Assembly: GCA_030650265.1 (NCBI GenBank)
Contig: JAUSEJ010000427.1
Span: forward strand, 1 to 11,565
Direction: 5' to 3'
Source: Dehalococcoidia bacterium
GTDB lineage: Bacteria; Chloroflexota; Dehalococcoidia; JACPQF01
DNA: 11,565 bases
Below are positions 1 to 6,890 of the stretch, piece after piece (the stretch's first letter is position 1; the number at the start of each line of letters is the position of its first letter). The notes under the pieces were generated by a model. That model did no database searches and had not been told where the DNA came from. It saw nothing but the letters and a program-made list of their open reading frames with translations. The position numbers were made by a program, and so were the translations under genes.

Positions 1-1100
1 CCGACGAGGCGCGGGAGATAGCGGCCCGTCTTGGTTGCAGAGTGGCCGTGAAGGCCCAGATTCTCGCTGGCGGGCGCGGTAAGGCGGGAGGCATCAAAAT
101 GGCGTCTACCCCCGCAAAGGCTGCAGAGGCGGCCAGCCAAATCCTGGGTAAGAGGCTGGTTACCCATCAGACCTCTCCTGAGGGAGTCCTGGTCAAGCGT
201 GTCCTGGTTGAGGAGGCGACGACGCCAAAGAAGGAACTCTACGTTGGTATCGTCGTGGACCGGAATTCTGGACTGCCCGTGATTATGGCCAGCGCTTCTG
301 GTGGCATGGAGATCGAGGAGGTGGCGGCCAAGAACCCGGAGGCCATCCTCAAGGTACAGGTGGATCCCTTGACCGGGTATCAGGCTTTCCATGGTCGAAA
401 ACTCGCTTACTTTCTGGGGGTCGACTCGGGGCTTATTCGGGCCACCGGCGATCTGATCGGCAACCTTTATGCGGCTTTCAAGGCGAAGGATTGTTCCCTG
501 GCCGAGATCAACCCCCTCATTACCACCGACGATGATCGTATTCTCGCCCTCGACGCTAAGCTTAACTTCGACGACAACGCCATGTTCCGCCATCCCGAGC
601 TGACCAAGCTGCGGGACACCGACGAGGAGGAGCCACTGGAAGTGGAGGCCTCCAAGTATGGAGTGTCTTATATAAAGCTCGATGGATCGGTTGGTTGCGT
701 GGTAAACGGCGCCGGACTAGCTATGGCGACTATGGACATCCTCAAACTAGCCGGGGGAGAACCGGCCAATTTCCTTGATGTTGGCGGCGGCAGTACGGCC
801 CAGCGAGTGACCGGCGCTTTCAAGGTTCTTCTGGCCGATCCAAATGTGAAATCGATACTTATCAATATCTTCGGTGGGATCACCCGCTGCGATGCCGTGG
901 CCAAGGGAATCGTCGAGGCGGCGGCGGAGATCGATATCACCGTTCCTGTGGTTGTTAGATTGGCCGGTAGCGGTGCCGTGGAGGGAAGAAAGATTCTGGC
1001 AGATTCAGGATTAAGCGTCATAGTAGCCAACGACCTGAGCGATGCAGCAAGTAAAGCAGTGGCTGCGTCCTTCTCTGGAAGGATGGGGAAAGGAGCCTAA
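1..1100 (+). CDS. sucC: Succinyl-CoA synthetase beta subunit, 5' partial
   Basis: ADP-forming succinate-CoA ligase beta subunit, cytoplasmic; it binds the nucleotide and, with SucD, converts succinyl-CoA to succinate with NTP synthesis. The open frame is already running at the left edge (codons from position 3, reading [11 protein letters not shown] before the GTG at 42), so that GTG is internal and the true start lies outside. About 365 residues are visible; the family is usually 385-400 residues, so roughly 25-35 are missing. Visible signatures are AGGRGKAGG of the ATP-grasp fold near 66-90, EINPL near 505-517, [12 protein letters not shown] near 701-736, NFLDVGGG near 768-790 and NIFGGI near 863-881. 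The stop is followed after 1 nt by sucD, and the GGGGAAAGGAG before sucD lies inside the end of this gene, so the pair is translationally linked. Malate-CoA ligase (MtkA) is a close relative, but the adjacent methylmalonyl-CoA genes favour SucC. Confidence 0.95.
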   Translation, partial: DEAREIAARLGCRVAVKAQILAGGRGKAGGIKMASTPAKAAEAASQILGKRLVTHQTSPEGVLVKRVLVEEATTPKKELYVGIVVDRNSGLPVIMASASGGMEIEEVAAKNPEAILKVQVDPLTGYQAFHGRKLAYFLGVDSGLIRATGDLIGNLYAAFKAKDCSLAEINPLITTDDDRILALDAKLNFDDNAMFRHPELTKLRDTDEEEPLEVEASKYGVSYIKLDGSVGCVVNGAGLAMATMDILKLAGGEPANFLDVGGGSTAQRVTGAFKVLLADPNVKSILINIFGGITRCDAVAKGIVEAAAEIDITVPVVVRLAGSGAVEGRKILADSGLSVIVANDLSDAASKAVAASFSGRMGKGA

Positions 1101-1101
1101 T

Positions 1102-1977
1102 ATGAGCATACTGCTTAACGAAAACTCGAGAATACTGGTTCAGGGAATCACGGGAAGAGAGGGAAGCCTGCATGCACGGGCGTGCCTGGCTTACGGCAGC
1201 AACGTGGTAGCCGGAACCACCCCCGGAAAGGGCGGCTCCACGATGGATGGCGTTCCCGTATTCAATACGGTGGAGAGCGCGGTCAAAGAGACCGGGGCGA
1301 ACGCCAGTATCATCTTTGTTCCCGCCGCCTTCGCCACCGACGCCATGTTCGAGGCGATCGACGCCGGCCTGCCACTGGTCGTCTGTATTACCGACGGTGT
1401 GCCGACCCTCGATATGGTTGTAGTTAAGAAGTACCTTTTGGGCAAATCCACTATACTCATCGGGCCTAATTGCCCGGGCCTTATCTCACCGGGCAAGAGC
1501 AAGATGGGAATCATGCCCGGCGATATCCACCTTCGCGGCCATGTCGGCGTCGTGTCCCGCAGTGGCACTTTGACCTATGAGGCAGTGGCACAACTGACCG
1601 AACGCGGTATCGGCCAATCGACCTGCATTGGCATTGGCGGCGATCCCGTGGTGGGAACGGGCTTCATCGACATTCTCACAATGTTTGAGAACGATCCTGA
1701 AACTAAGGCCGTCGTGCTGATCGGCGAGATCGGTGGCACTGCCGAGCAGGAAGCAGCGCAGTTCATTGCCACCAGGATGACCAAGCCGGCCGTGGGCTTC
1801 ATCGCTGGACGAACGGCGCCTCCAGGCAGACGGATGGGCCATGCTGGCGCCATTATCAGCGGTGGAACAGGTACTGCGGAAGAGAAAATAGCAGCCTTCC
1901 GCGCCGCAGGCATCGCCGCAGTCGAGAGTCCGGCGGAGATCGGGCTTACGATGGAGAGAGTGCTCAAGAAGGGTTGA
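1102..1977 (+). CDS. sucD: Succinyl-CoA synthetase alpha subunit
   Basis: Alpha subunit of succinyl-CoA synthetase, 291 residues, the usual length. It carries the CoA-binding Rossmann domain and the catalytic histidine that is phosphorylated during turnover. Seen: GITGREG near residues 15-21, TPGKGG near 40-45, GPNCPG at 121-126, SRSGTLTYE near 152-160, and the active-site loop [10 protein letters not shown] with His247. The frame is open upstream to 1042, but ATG 1102 is chosen because it follows an AAGGAG at 1090-1095, one base after the sucC stop, and gives the standard N-terminus [18 protein letters not shown]. The stop codon (TGA, 1975-1977) and last glycine codon lie inside a TTGAGGG tandem repeat, so the end of the coding region appears to have been shaped by the repeat. 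A malate-CoA ligase alpha subunit is an unlikely alternative. Confidence 0.96.
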   Translation: MSILLNENSRILVQGITGREGSLHARACLAYGSNVVAGTTPGKGGSTMDGVPVFNTVESAVKETGANASIIFVPAAFATDAMFEAIDAGLPLVVCITDGVPTLDMVVVKKYLLGKSTILIGPNCPGLISPGKSKMGIMPGDIHLRGHVGVVSRSGTLTYEAVAQLTERGIGQSTCIGIGGDPVVGTGFIDILTMFENDPETKAVVLIGEIGGTAEQEAAQFIATRMTKPAVGFIAGRTAPPGRRMGHAGAIISGGTGTAEEKIAAFRAAGIAAVESPAEIGLTMERVLKKG

Positions 1978-1979
1978 GG

Positions 1980-2023
1980 GTTGAGGGTTGAGGGACGGCT
2001 GTCCTCGACCCTCAATCCTCAAC
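1980..2023. terminator. Stem-loop between the convergent sucD and four-helix-bundle genes
   Basis: Two 15-nt arms (1980-1994 and 2009-2023) pair with a single G-T(U) mismatch around a 14-nt loop. The hairpin sits where sucD and the minus-strand gene end facing each other, so it could act as a two-way terminator or protect both mRNA 3' ends. There is no T-tract on either side, so intrinsic termination is not demonstrated. The arms are built from the TTGAGGG repeat. Confidence 0.4.
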
Positions 2024-2437
2024 TGACTCTGCTGTCTTGTAGAGGCCCTCAGTCTCTTTTGGGCTGCCTCCCGGCCTGAGGCGCTTCTCCCTTAGGGTTC
2101 GAAGCATGGCTGCTAATATGCGAAGGACTTCCTCATTACGCGCTTGAAGGTCGCGGGCGAGCTCGGTTTGCATTAGGCCAGTGTCAAGGAACACCGTCAG
2201 CCAATTGTCAGCTTCGTTGGCCGAACCATATGCTATTTCGAGAAACCGCTCATATTCCTTCCCGCCGTGGCGTCCATAGCCTTCGGCGATGTTTGCCCCA
2301 ATGGCGAGGACAGCCCGTAATAGCTGACGAGCGGTAATATCGGTGGAGCGCGATGGCCTCAGTGTGTCAAGAGCCCTTATCGTCGCAATGCCGTTTGCAT
2401 GTGCTTTCTGCCAAACGATCAGGTCCTTGTAAGTCAT
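2012..2437 (-). CDS. Four-helix-bundle protein, 23S rRNA intervening-sequence (S23/IVP) family
   Basis: A 141-residue protein of the S23/IVP family, recognised by the N-terminal DLIVWQKAH block (residues 5-13), the signature GANIAEGYGR (47-56) and the following FLEIAYGSANE (65-75). The family folds as a four-helix bundle and forms oligomers; members are found inside 23S rRNA intervening sequences, as the Avd accessory protein of diversity-generating retroelements, and as stand-alone genes of unknown role like this one. The C-terminus after residue 115 is polar and probably disordered. ATG at 2437 has an AGGGGA about 4 nt upstream. The gene follows the mutase B12 subunit by 91 nt on the same strand, but its setting between inverted repeats suggests insertion rather than a role in propionyl-CoA metabolism. 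Its TGA stop lies within a repeat unit. Molecular function is unknown. Confidence 0.85.
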   Translation of the reverse strand: MTYKDLIVWQKAHANGIATIRALDTLRPSRSTDITARQLLRAVLAIGANIAEGYGRHGGKEYERFLEIAYGSANEADNWLTVFLDTGLMQTELARDLQARNEEVLRILAAMLRTLREKRLRPGGSPKETEGLYKTAESVED

Positions 2438-2454
2438 AGTCCCCTAACAATCTA

Positions 2455-2513
2455 TCCATTCTCCACCCTTAGTTTGGAGGCGAGGGCCAGAGGGCATTCC
2501 CTCCATCCTCCAC
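2455..2513. repeat. Degenerate pyrimidine-rich direct repeats upstream of the four-helix-bundle gene
   Basis: TCCATTCTCCAC (2455-2466) and TCCATCCTCCAC (2502-2513) differ at one base. Together with the CTTCACCCTCAACCCT that follows, they look like decayed relatives of the CCCTCAA units at the other side of the gene. They occupy most of the 91-nt gap between the mutase small subunit and the four-helix-bundle gene. Confidence 0.45.
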
Positions 2514-2528
2514 TCTTCACCCTCAACC

Positions 2529-2930
2529 CTAGTTCGCGACCGACTCGTTAATGAACTTAATGATATCCTGGGTCGAAGTGCCCGGGCCGAACACTCCCCT
2601 GATGCCAATTTCTTTCAGGGCGGATAGATCGTCGTCGGGAATGATGCCTCCCGCGAGAACGACGACCCCTTCCATCTTGTTCTCCTTCAAGAGATTGACG
2701 ATCTTCGGGAACAGCGCCATGTGAGCACCTGAAAGGATGCTGAGGCCGATGACGTCCACGTCCTCCTGAAGAGCGGCCTCGACGATCATCTGGGGCGTTT
2801 GCCGGATTCCCGTGTATACAACTTCCATGCCGGCGTCGCGCAAGGCCCGGGCCACCACTTTGGCTCCCCGGTCGTGGCCGTCCAGGCCTGGCTTGGCGAT
2901 TAGAACTCTGGTCTTTCTCGATTCTGCCAT
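2529..2930 (-). CDS. mcmA2: Methylmalonyl-CoA mutase, B12-binding (small/C-terminal) subunit
   Basis: A 133-residue cobalamin-binding protein that supplies the adenosylcobalamin site for the catalytic subunit at 3380-5038; together they interconvert (R)-methylmalonyl-CoA and succinyl-CoA. The Rossmann-like B12 fold shows the DxHxxG motif as D17-G-H19-D-R-G22, where the histidine is the lower axial cobalt ligand, then GLSILSGAH (the SxL region) and LAGGIIP (the GG region). The frame is open to 2993, but ATG 2930 is preferred: it gives the standard short N-terminus [22 protein letters not shown] and has AGAGGA about 8 nt upstream. In many bacteria this domain is fused to the large subunit; here it is a separate gene, as in archaeal and some bacterial two-subunit enzymes. 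It is 449 nt downstream of the large subunit, with a repeat element between, so it may need its own promoter. Confidence 0.93.
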   Translation of the reverse strand: MAESRKTRVLIAKPGLDGHDRGAKVVARALRDAGMEVVYTGIRQTPQMIVEAALQEDVDVIGLSILSGAHMALFPKIVNLLKENKMEGVVVLAGGIIPDDDLSALKEIGIRGVFGPGTSTQDIIKFINESVAN

Positions 2931-2988
2931 AGATAAAGTCCTCTTTCTCGGTAGGGATTGAATATGTGTTAATACTCTTGGCTTGTGT

Positions 2989-3007
2989 CCCAATGGTCAC
3001 CGTTGGG
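2989..3007. promoter_or_regulatory. 19-nt palindrome upstream of the mutase small subunit gene
   Basis: CCCAATGGTCACCGTTGGG: two 9-nt arms with one mismatch around a single central base at 2998. It lies about 58 nt upstream of the ATG at 2930. The near-perfect dyad suits a dimeric DNA-binding protein better than an RNA hairpin, because the one-base loop is too small. No regulator is identified. Confidence 0.35.
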
Positions 3008-3043
3008 ATAAAACTGCAAAACTAATTTGAGTGTTTGGTCGTA

Positions 3044-3218
3044 CCCTCACCCTAGCCCTCTCCCAAGGGGAGAGGGAACAGGTTGCGTGTCTCTCCCATG
3101 GCCACAGGGGGATAAGCAGCTTCCTCTCACGGTATCGAGGCGGGAATGAACTGCCTGTCAGTCCCTGTGGGGGACTGGGTGGCTTCCCTCTCCCTTTGGG
3201 AGAGGGTTAGGGTGAGGG
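3044..3218. repeat. 175-bp MITE-like element with 35-bp terminal inverted repeats
   Basis: The left end (3044-3078) and right end (3184-3218) are inverted copies matching at 33 of 35 positions. Each starts with CCCTCACCCTA(G/A)CCCTCTCCC and is itself a hairpin: 9-bp stem CCCTCTCCC/GGGAGAGGG with a 3-nt loop (3056-3076 and 3186-3206). The 105-bp centre encodes nothing but contains a second inverted pair, CCACAGGG near 3102 and CCCTGTGG near 3164. No transposase and no clear target-site duplication are seen. The size and structure fit a non-autonomous element or a folded-back repeat family; I recall similar CCCTCACCCTA-type repeats in other environmental bacteria but cannot check this. Confidence 0.75.
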
Positions 3219-3295
3219 CGGACCCTGGTGCGACCAATATGAAGTCTGGTCTTAAGTTCCGCCGTTACTCGCTTCAGTTGTTAAGTTTCGCCAAG

Positions 3296-3372
3296 TGCAG
3301 GATTAGCCTGCAAAACAAGCCGGTTTACCCAACCGGACCTTTGGTGGATTAGCCACGGACTGTAGTCCGTGG
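3296..3372. terminator. Cluster of three hairpins downstream of the mutase large subunit gene
   Basis: Three stem-loops in 77 nt: TGCAGG/CCTGCA with loop ATTAG (3296-3312), CCGGTT/AACCGG (3320-3336), and a perfect 9-bp stem CCACGGACT/AGTCCGTGG with a 2-nt loop (3353-3372). The last begins 7 nt past the large-subunit stop and resembles REP-type palindromes. GGATTAGCC occurs twice (3300-3308, 3346-3354). None has a T-tract on the minus strand, so they are better read as 3'-end stabilisers or REP-like repeats than as intrinsic terminators. Confidence 0.4.
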
Positions 3373-3379
3373 GGTAAAA

Positions 3380-5038
3380 CTACAGCGCTACCGTCCCTTT
3401 TTGTTCGCCGAAGACCTTGCGCAGGACCTCGCAGATCTCGCCAAGTGTTGCATAGCTCTCGACGCATTCCACGATAGGCGGCAGGGTGTTCTCGGTGCCC
3501 CTGGCCACCTCTTCCAGCCGGGCGAGCAGTTTCGCCACCTGAGCGCTATCCCGCCGGCTTCTCAGGCTCGCAAGGCGTTCCGACTGCCTCTGACGAACCA
3601 GTGGGTCGACTTTGAGAAGCCCGGTGGGCCGGGGCTCGGGAACCGTGAAGCGGTTCACTCCCACTACCGTTCTCTTTAGATTCTCGATATCCTGCTGGTA
3701 GCGATAGGCGCTATCCTGGATCTCGTACTGCATGAAGCCGTTTTCGATGGCAGCCAGGGCTCCCCCCATTCGCTCGATCTTGTTCAGGTATTCCTGCACC
3801 CTCTCCTCGATTTCGTCTGTCAATCGCTCCACGAGGTATGAACCGGCCAGCGGGTCGACAATGTCGGCCACTCCGGTCTCGTAGGCGATGACCTGCTGGG
3901 TACGCAGGGCCAACTGCACCGATTGTTCCGACGGCAGTGACAGGGCCTCGTCCCATGAGTTGGTATGGAGGGACTGGGTGCTGCCGAGCACGGCTGACAG
4001 AGCTTGCATGGCCGTACGGATGATGTTGTTTTGGGGCTGCTGCGCTGTCAGGGTAGAGCCGCCGGTCTGGGTATGGAAGCGGAGCATCCAAGACCTTGCA
4101 TCCTTGGCCTTGAAGCGGTCGCGCATGATCTTGGCCCAGATCCGGCGAGCGGCCCTAAACTTTGCCACTTCCTCGAACAGGTTGTTGTGGCTGGCAAAGA
4201 AGAATGACAGTTGCCCGGCGAAGGCGTCTACATCCAGCCCAGTGTCAATGGCGGCCTGGGCATAGGCGATGGCGTTAGCCATCGTGAAGGCCACTTCCTG
4301 CACCGCGTTGGCGCCCGCCTCCCGGATATGGTACCCGCTGATGCTTATGGTGTTCCAGCGGGGAAGGGTATCGGTACAGTACTTGAAGCTATCCGTGATT
4401 AGACGCATCGACGGACGGGGTGGGAAAATGTAAGTGCCGCGCGCGACATACTCTTTAAGAACGTCGTTCTGCACAGTTCCGCTAAGCTTAGCAATCGGCA
4501 CTCCCTGTTGCTTGCCTACGGCCACGTACATGGCGAGGATTATTGCCGCTGTGGCATTTATCGTCATGGACGTGCTTACCTTGTCGAGAGGAATCTCTTT
4601 GAAGAGGGTTTCCATGTCCTCAAGACTGCTAATGGCGACGCCAACCTTGCCAACTTCGCCCTCGGAGAAGTCATGGTCCGAGTCGTAGCCCAGTTGGGTT
4701 GGTAGGTCGAAAGCGACGCTGAGTCCGGTTTGTCCCTGCTCTAGCAGGTAGCGGTATCGACGGTTAGACTCCTCGGCGTCGGCGAAGCCAGCGTATTGCC
4801 GCATGGTCCAGAATCGCCCGCGGTACATGGTCGGCTGCACCCCGCGGGTGTAGGGAAATTCGCCCGGGTAGCCGAGAGCCTCGTCGTAATTGAGATTGGC
4901 AATGTCTTCAGGTGCATAAGTGTCATCGAGGACTATGCCCGACGTCGTCTCGAATTTGGGCTCCCGCGGGGGAGATTTCTTCAGCGCGGGCTGCAGTGTT
5001 GCCTCGCGCCATTCCTTCTTGCTCTTGCTATTGGCCAT
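3380..5038 (-). CDS. mcmA1: Methylmalonyl-CoA mutase, large (catalytic) subunit
   Basis: A 552-residue TIM-barrel subunit of adenosylcobalamin-dependent methylmalonyl-CoA mutase, cytoplasmic, lacking the C-terminal B12 domain, which is the separate gene at 2529-2930. Key residues keep the exact spacing of the Propionibacterium enzyme: Tyr82 (in RQYAGF), Arg200 (in [10 protein letters not shown]) and His237 (in SGYH) correspond to Tyr89, Arg207 and His244. Tyr and Arg at the first two positions separate methylmalonyl-CoA mutase from isobutyryl-CoA mutase (Phe and Gln), so substrate assignment is firm. Other family blocks are [16 protein letters not shown] (57-72), [16 protein letters not shown] and [17 protein letters not shown] (322-338). 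ATG 5038 has AAGGAG at 5051-5046, which overlaps the stop codon of the upstream carboxyltransferase gene; the 11-nt gap indicates coupled translation in one operon. Confidence 0.97.
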   Translation of the reverse strand: MANSKSKKEWREATLQPALKKSPPREPKFETTSGIVLDDTYAPEDIANLNYDEALGYPGEFPYTRGVQPTMYRGRFWTMRQYAGFADAEESNRRYRYLLEQGQTGLSVAFDLPTQLGYDSDHDFSEGEVGKVGVAISSLEDMETLFKEIPLDKVSTSMTINATAAIILAMYVAVGKQQGVPIAKLSGTVQNDVLKEYVARGTYIFPPRPSMRLITDSFKYCTDTLPRWNTISISGYHIREAGANAVQEVAFTMANAIAYAQAAIDTGLDVDAFAGQLSFFFASHNNLFEEVAKFRAARRIWAKIMRDRFKAKDARSWMLRFHTQTGGSTLTAQQPQNNIIRTAMQALSAVLGSTQSLHTNSWDEALSLPSEQSVQLALRTQQVIAYETGVADIVDPLAGSYLVERLTDEIEERVQEYLNKIERMGGALAAIENGFMQYEIQDSAYRYQQDIENLKRTVVGVNRFTVPEPRPTGLLKVDPLVRQRQSERLASLRSRRDSAQVAKLLARLEEVARGTENTLPPIVECVESYATLGEICEVLRKVFGEQKGTVAL

Positions 5039-5049
5039 TCCTGCGCTCC

Positions 5050-6597
5050 TTATAGAGGGATGTTGCCATGCTTCTTGGGCGGATTGCTATCTCGCTTGTT
5101 CTTGAGCATTTCTAGAGCGGCTATCAGCTTTGGACGCGTCTTTTTGGGCTCGATGACGTCATCGATGTAGCCGCGAGCCGCCGCAACGTAGGGATTGGCA
5201 AACTTGTCCAGATACTCTTGGACCAGTCTCTTCCGTTCCTCTTCTGGATTCGCCGCCTTCTGAATCTCGTTCCGGTAAACGATGTTCACCGCGCCTTCGG
5301 GGCCCATCACGGCGATTTCAGCCGTTGGCCACGCATAGCTAATATCGCCACGGATATGTTTACTGCTCATGACGTCGTAGGCGCCACCATAGGCCTTGCG
5401 GGTGATAACGGTGATTTTGGGTACTGTGGCTTCGCAATAAGCGTAGAGCAATTTGGCGCCATGGCGGATAATACCGCCAAACTCCTGGTCGGTTCCGGGC
5501 AGAAAGCCGGGAACGTCGACAAACGTTATGATGGGAATATTGAAGCAATCGCAGAAGCGAACGAACCGGGCGCCTTTATCAGACGAGTTGATATCGAGAG
5601 AACCGGCAAGAACCTGGGGCTGCTGAGCGACAATGCCTACCGATTTCCCATCAAGCCTGGCGAACCCGATCATGATGTTCTGGGCGAAGTGGGCCTGAAC
5701 CTCAAGAAAGTCCCCGTCGTCGACGACAAGTCTGATCACAGTGTGCATATCGTAGGACTTGTTGGCCTGGTCGGGAATAATGGTGTTCAGTTCCTCTTCC
5801 ATCCGGCTCGGGGAGTCGGTTGGCGCAATGTAGGGAGGGTCCTCCATGTTGTTGGACGGAATGAAGCTGAGCAGGCGACGAATTGTCGACAGGCAGTCCT
5901 TTTCGTCCTCGGCGGCGAAATGAGCGACGCCGCTAATCGAGTTTTGGGTCATAGCGCCGCCAAGGGCCTCGGGGCTGACCTCCTCGTAGGTGGTGGCGCG
6001 GATGACGTCTGGTCCGGTGATGAACATGTAGCTGGTGCCCTTGACCATGGCGATGAAATCGGTGAGAGCCGGGGAGTAGACCGCGCCACCGGCGCAAGGG
6101 CCCATGATCGCCGATATTTGTGGTATGACGCCCGAGGCTAGTACGTTGCGGAGGAATATATGAGCGTAGCCAGCGAGGCTTAGCACTCCCTCCTGGATGC
6201 GGGCTCCACCGGAATCGTTTAGCCCGATTACCGGGGCGCCATTCTTCATCGCCAGGTCCATTACTTTGACGACCTTCTCGGCGAAGGTCTCCGACAGCGA
6301 TCCGCCGAATACTGTAAAGTCCTGCGAGAATACGTAGACCAACCTGCCCTCGACCATGCCATAGCCGGTGACAACCCCATCTCCCAAGTAGGTCTCGCTG
6401 ATGCCCAATTCGGCCGAGCGATGGGTCACGAACATGTCGAGTTCCTGGAACGTGCCCGGATCGAGGAATAGGTCGATCCTCTCCCTGGCAGTGAGTTTAC
6501 CGCGATCATGTTGTTGTTCGATCCGGCGTTGCCCACCACCTAGAAGGGCTTCCTCTGTCATCTTGCTTAGTTTTTCGAGCTTCTCTTCAATCGACAT
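5050..6597 (-). CDS. pccB: Propionyl-CoA carboxylase beta / methylmalonyl-CoA decarboxylase alpha (carboxyltransferase)
   Basis: A 515-residue acyl-CoA carboxyltransferase with two crotonase-like halves, moving carboxylate between biotin and propionyl-CoA. The first half contains the oxyanion-hole loop [11 protein letters not shown] (127-137) and [11 protein letters not shown] (166-176); the second contains [12 protein letters not shown] (361-372) and [10 protein letters not shown] (401-410). Asp408 in the last motif matches the residue that selects propionyl-CoA in the well-studied PccB of Streptomyces (Asp422). Its neighbours, both methylmalonyl-CoA mutase subunits and SucCD, support this substrate. 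Sequence alone does not separate a biotin-dependent carboxylase from the sodium-pumping decarboxylase subunit MmdA; no membrane decarboxylase subunit or biotin carboxylase is in the window. The ATG at 6597 has no clear Shine-Dalgarno sequence. It is the first gene of the minus-strand operon, preceded by a roughly 210-nt leader. Confidence 0.93.
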   Translation of the reverse strand: MSIEEKLEKLSKMTEEALLGGGQRRIEQQHDRGKLTARERIDLFLDPGTFQELDMFVTHRSAELGISETYLGDGVVTGYGMVEGRLVYVFSQDFTVFGGSLSETFAEKVVKVMDLAMKNGAPVIGLNDSGGARIQEGVLSLAGYAHIFLRNVLASGVIPQISAIMGPCAGGAVYSPALTDFIAMVKGTSYMFITGPDVIRATTYEEVSPEALGGAMTQNSISGVAHFAAEDEKDCLSTIRRLLSFIPSNNMEDPPYIAPTDSPSRMEEELNTIIPDQANKSYDMHTVIRLVVDDGDFLEVQAHFAQNIMIGFARLDGKSVGIVAQQPQVLAGSLDINSSDKGARFVRFCDCFNIPIITFVDVPGFLPGTDQEFGGIIRHGAKLLYAYCEATVPKITVITRKAYGGAYDVMSSKHIRGDISYAWPTAEIAVMGPEGAVNIVYRNEIQKAANPEEERKRLVQEYLDKFANPYVAAARGYIDDVIEPKKTRPKLIAALEMLKNKRDSNPPKKHGNIPL

Positions 6598-6812
6598 TGC
6601 TTACTGGCGATTGTCCGTGTTAACGGTCTTGCCAGATTACACACCCCCTTCCTGCAAATTTTTACTGGACAGCATGGATACTTGATGGCGCCATTACCTG
6701 AGAGCATCACCTTGGAAGTCGCGACGCTCTGATACGTCGACCCGGTTCAGGATAGGACGCCACCCGAAGACGAGGCGTGGCACGGCCAGCGCCTTTGCTG
6801 GATTCCGTCGCG

Positions 6813-6841
6813 ATTATACATGAATCGAGTGGGCTTGACAA
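6813..6841 (-). promoter_or_regulatory. Sigma70-type promoter for the pccB-mutase operon
   Basis: On the minus strand TTGTCA (6841-6836), a 17-nt spacer, and a perfect TATAAT (6818-6813). This is 5/6 plus 6/6 to consensus at the ideal spacing. Transcription would start near 6806 and leave a leader of about 209 nt before the pccB ATG. Confidence 0.6.
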
Positions 6842-6871
6842 GCCTCTGGCGTGGGATTACGCGCAGACTTG

Positions 6872-6882
6872 TGCTATATAAT
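6872..6882 (+). promoter_or_regulatory. Candidate -10 element for the ccm operon
   Basis: TGCTATATAAT contains a perfect TATAAT at 6877-6882, and also a TGC-TATATA extended -10 reading. A -35 at the normal distance (about 6854-6859, GGATTA) is poor. Start would be near 6889, with a leader of about 125 nt before the ccmE ATG. Confidence 0.4.
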
Positions 6883-6890
6883 ACACTTTC

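Larger units (their letters stand above)
1970..2530 (-). mobile_element. Candidate S23/IVP-gene element with 12-nt terminal inverted repeats
   Basis: A 561-bp segment containing only the four-helix-bundle gene. Its ends are a perfect 12-nt inverted repeat: AGGGTTGAGGGT at 1970-1981 and its reverse complement at 2519-2530. The left end continues as three TTGAGGG units; the right end continues, on the minus strand, as purine-rich degenerate copies (GTGGAGGATGGAGGG). Both ends touch a neighbour's stop codon: sucD TGA at 1975-1977, and the mutase small subunit TAG at 2531-2529. No target-site duplication and no transposase are visible. That the segment moves as a unit is inference from its boundaries and from the gene type. 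Confidence 0.4.
2931..3379. other. 449-nt spacer between the two mutase subunit genes
   Basis: No coding region is supported here; a 68-residue open frame at 3146-3352 runs through the repeat and resembles nothing. The spacer holds, from left to right, a 19-nt palindrome (2989-3007), a 175-bp MITE-like repeat (3044-3218), and three small hairpins (3296-3372). I find no strong minus-strand promoter for the small subunit gene. Confidence 0.7.

Noticed and set aside
42..44. GTG at 42 as the start of sucC
   Set aside because: The frame is open to the window edge and the upstream residues match the ATP-grasp N-terminal region; the gene is simply cut off.
1..1977. Malate-CoA ligase (mtkAB) instead of sucCD
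   Set aside because: The families are very similar, but no serine-cycle gene is nearby and the neighbours act on methylmalonyl-CoA and succinyl-CoA.
1971..2023. CRISPR-like or telomere-like array of TTGAGGG
   Set aside because: Only three head-to-tail heptamers without spacers are present; it is a short tandem repeat forming an inverted pair, not an array.
2012..2437. Avd of a diversity-generating retroelement
   Set aside because: No reverse transcriptase, template repeat or variable repeat is in the window, and the protein is equally close to stand-alone S23/IVP members.
2012..2437. Intervening sequence inside a 23S rRNA gene
   Set aside because: The flanking genes are sucD and a mutase subunit; no rRNA sequence is present.
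3146..3352. 68-codon open frame on the plus strand in the mutase spacer
   Set aside because: It runs through the right inverted repeat of the MITE-like element and the hairpin cluster, with no recognisable protein features.
5218..6141. 307-codon open frame on the plus strand, antisense to pccB
   Set aside because: It is the complement of a strongly conserved carboxyltransferase gene; its translation shows no family motif and it has no ribosome binding site. High GC with regular third-position bias produces such frames.
6630..6740. Glycine riboswitch-like fragment on the minus strand (CTCTCAGGTAATGG near 6705-6692)
   Set aside because: It resembles the 3' conserved block of the glycine aptamer, but the following GGACAG-type and the 5' conserved parts are missing or out of order.
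6598..6812. Cobalamin riboswitch in the leader of the B12-dependent operon
   Set aside because: Expected on context, but I find no B12-box-like sequence or the other conserved blocks on the minus strand.
6835..6882. TTGACA (6835-6840) as the -35 partner of TATAAT (6877-6882)
   Set aside because: The spacing is 36 nt, far from the 16-18 nt required; the TTGACA more likely overlaps the minus-strand -35 by chance.
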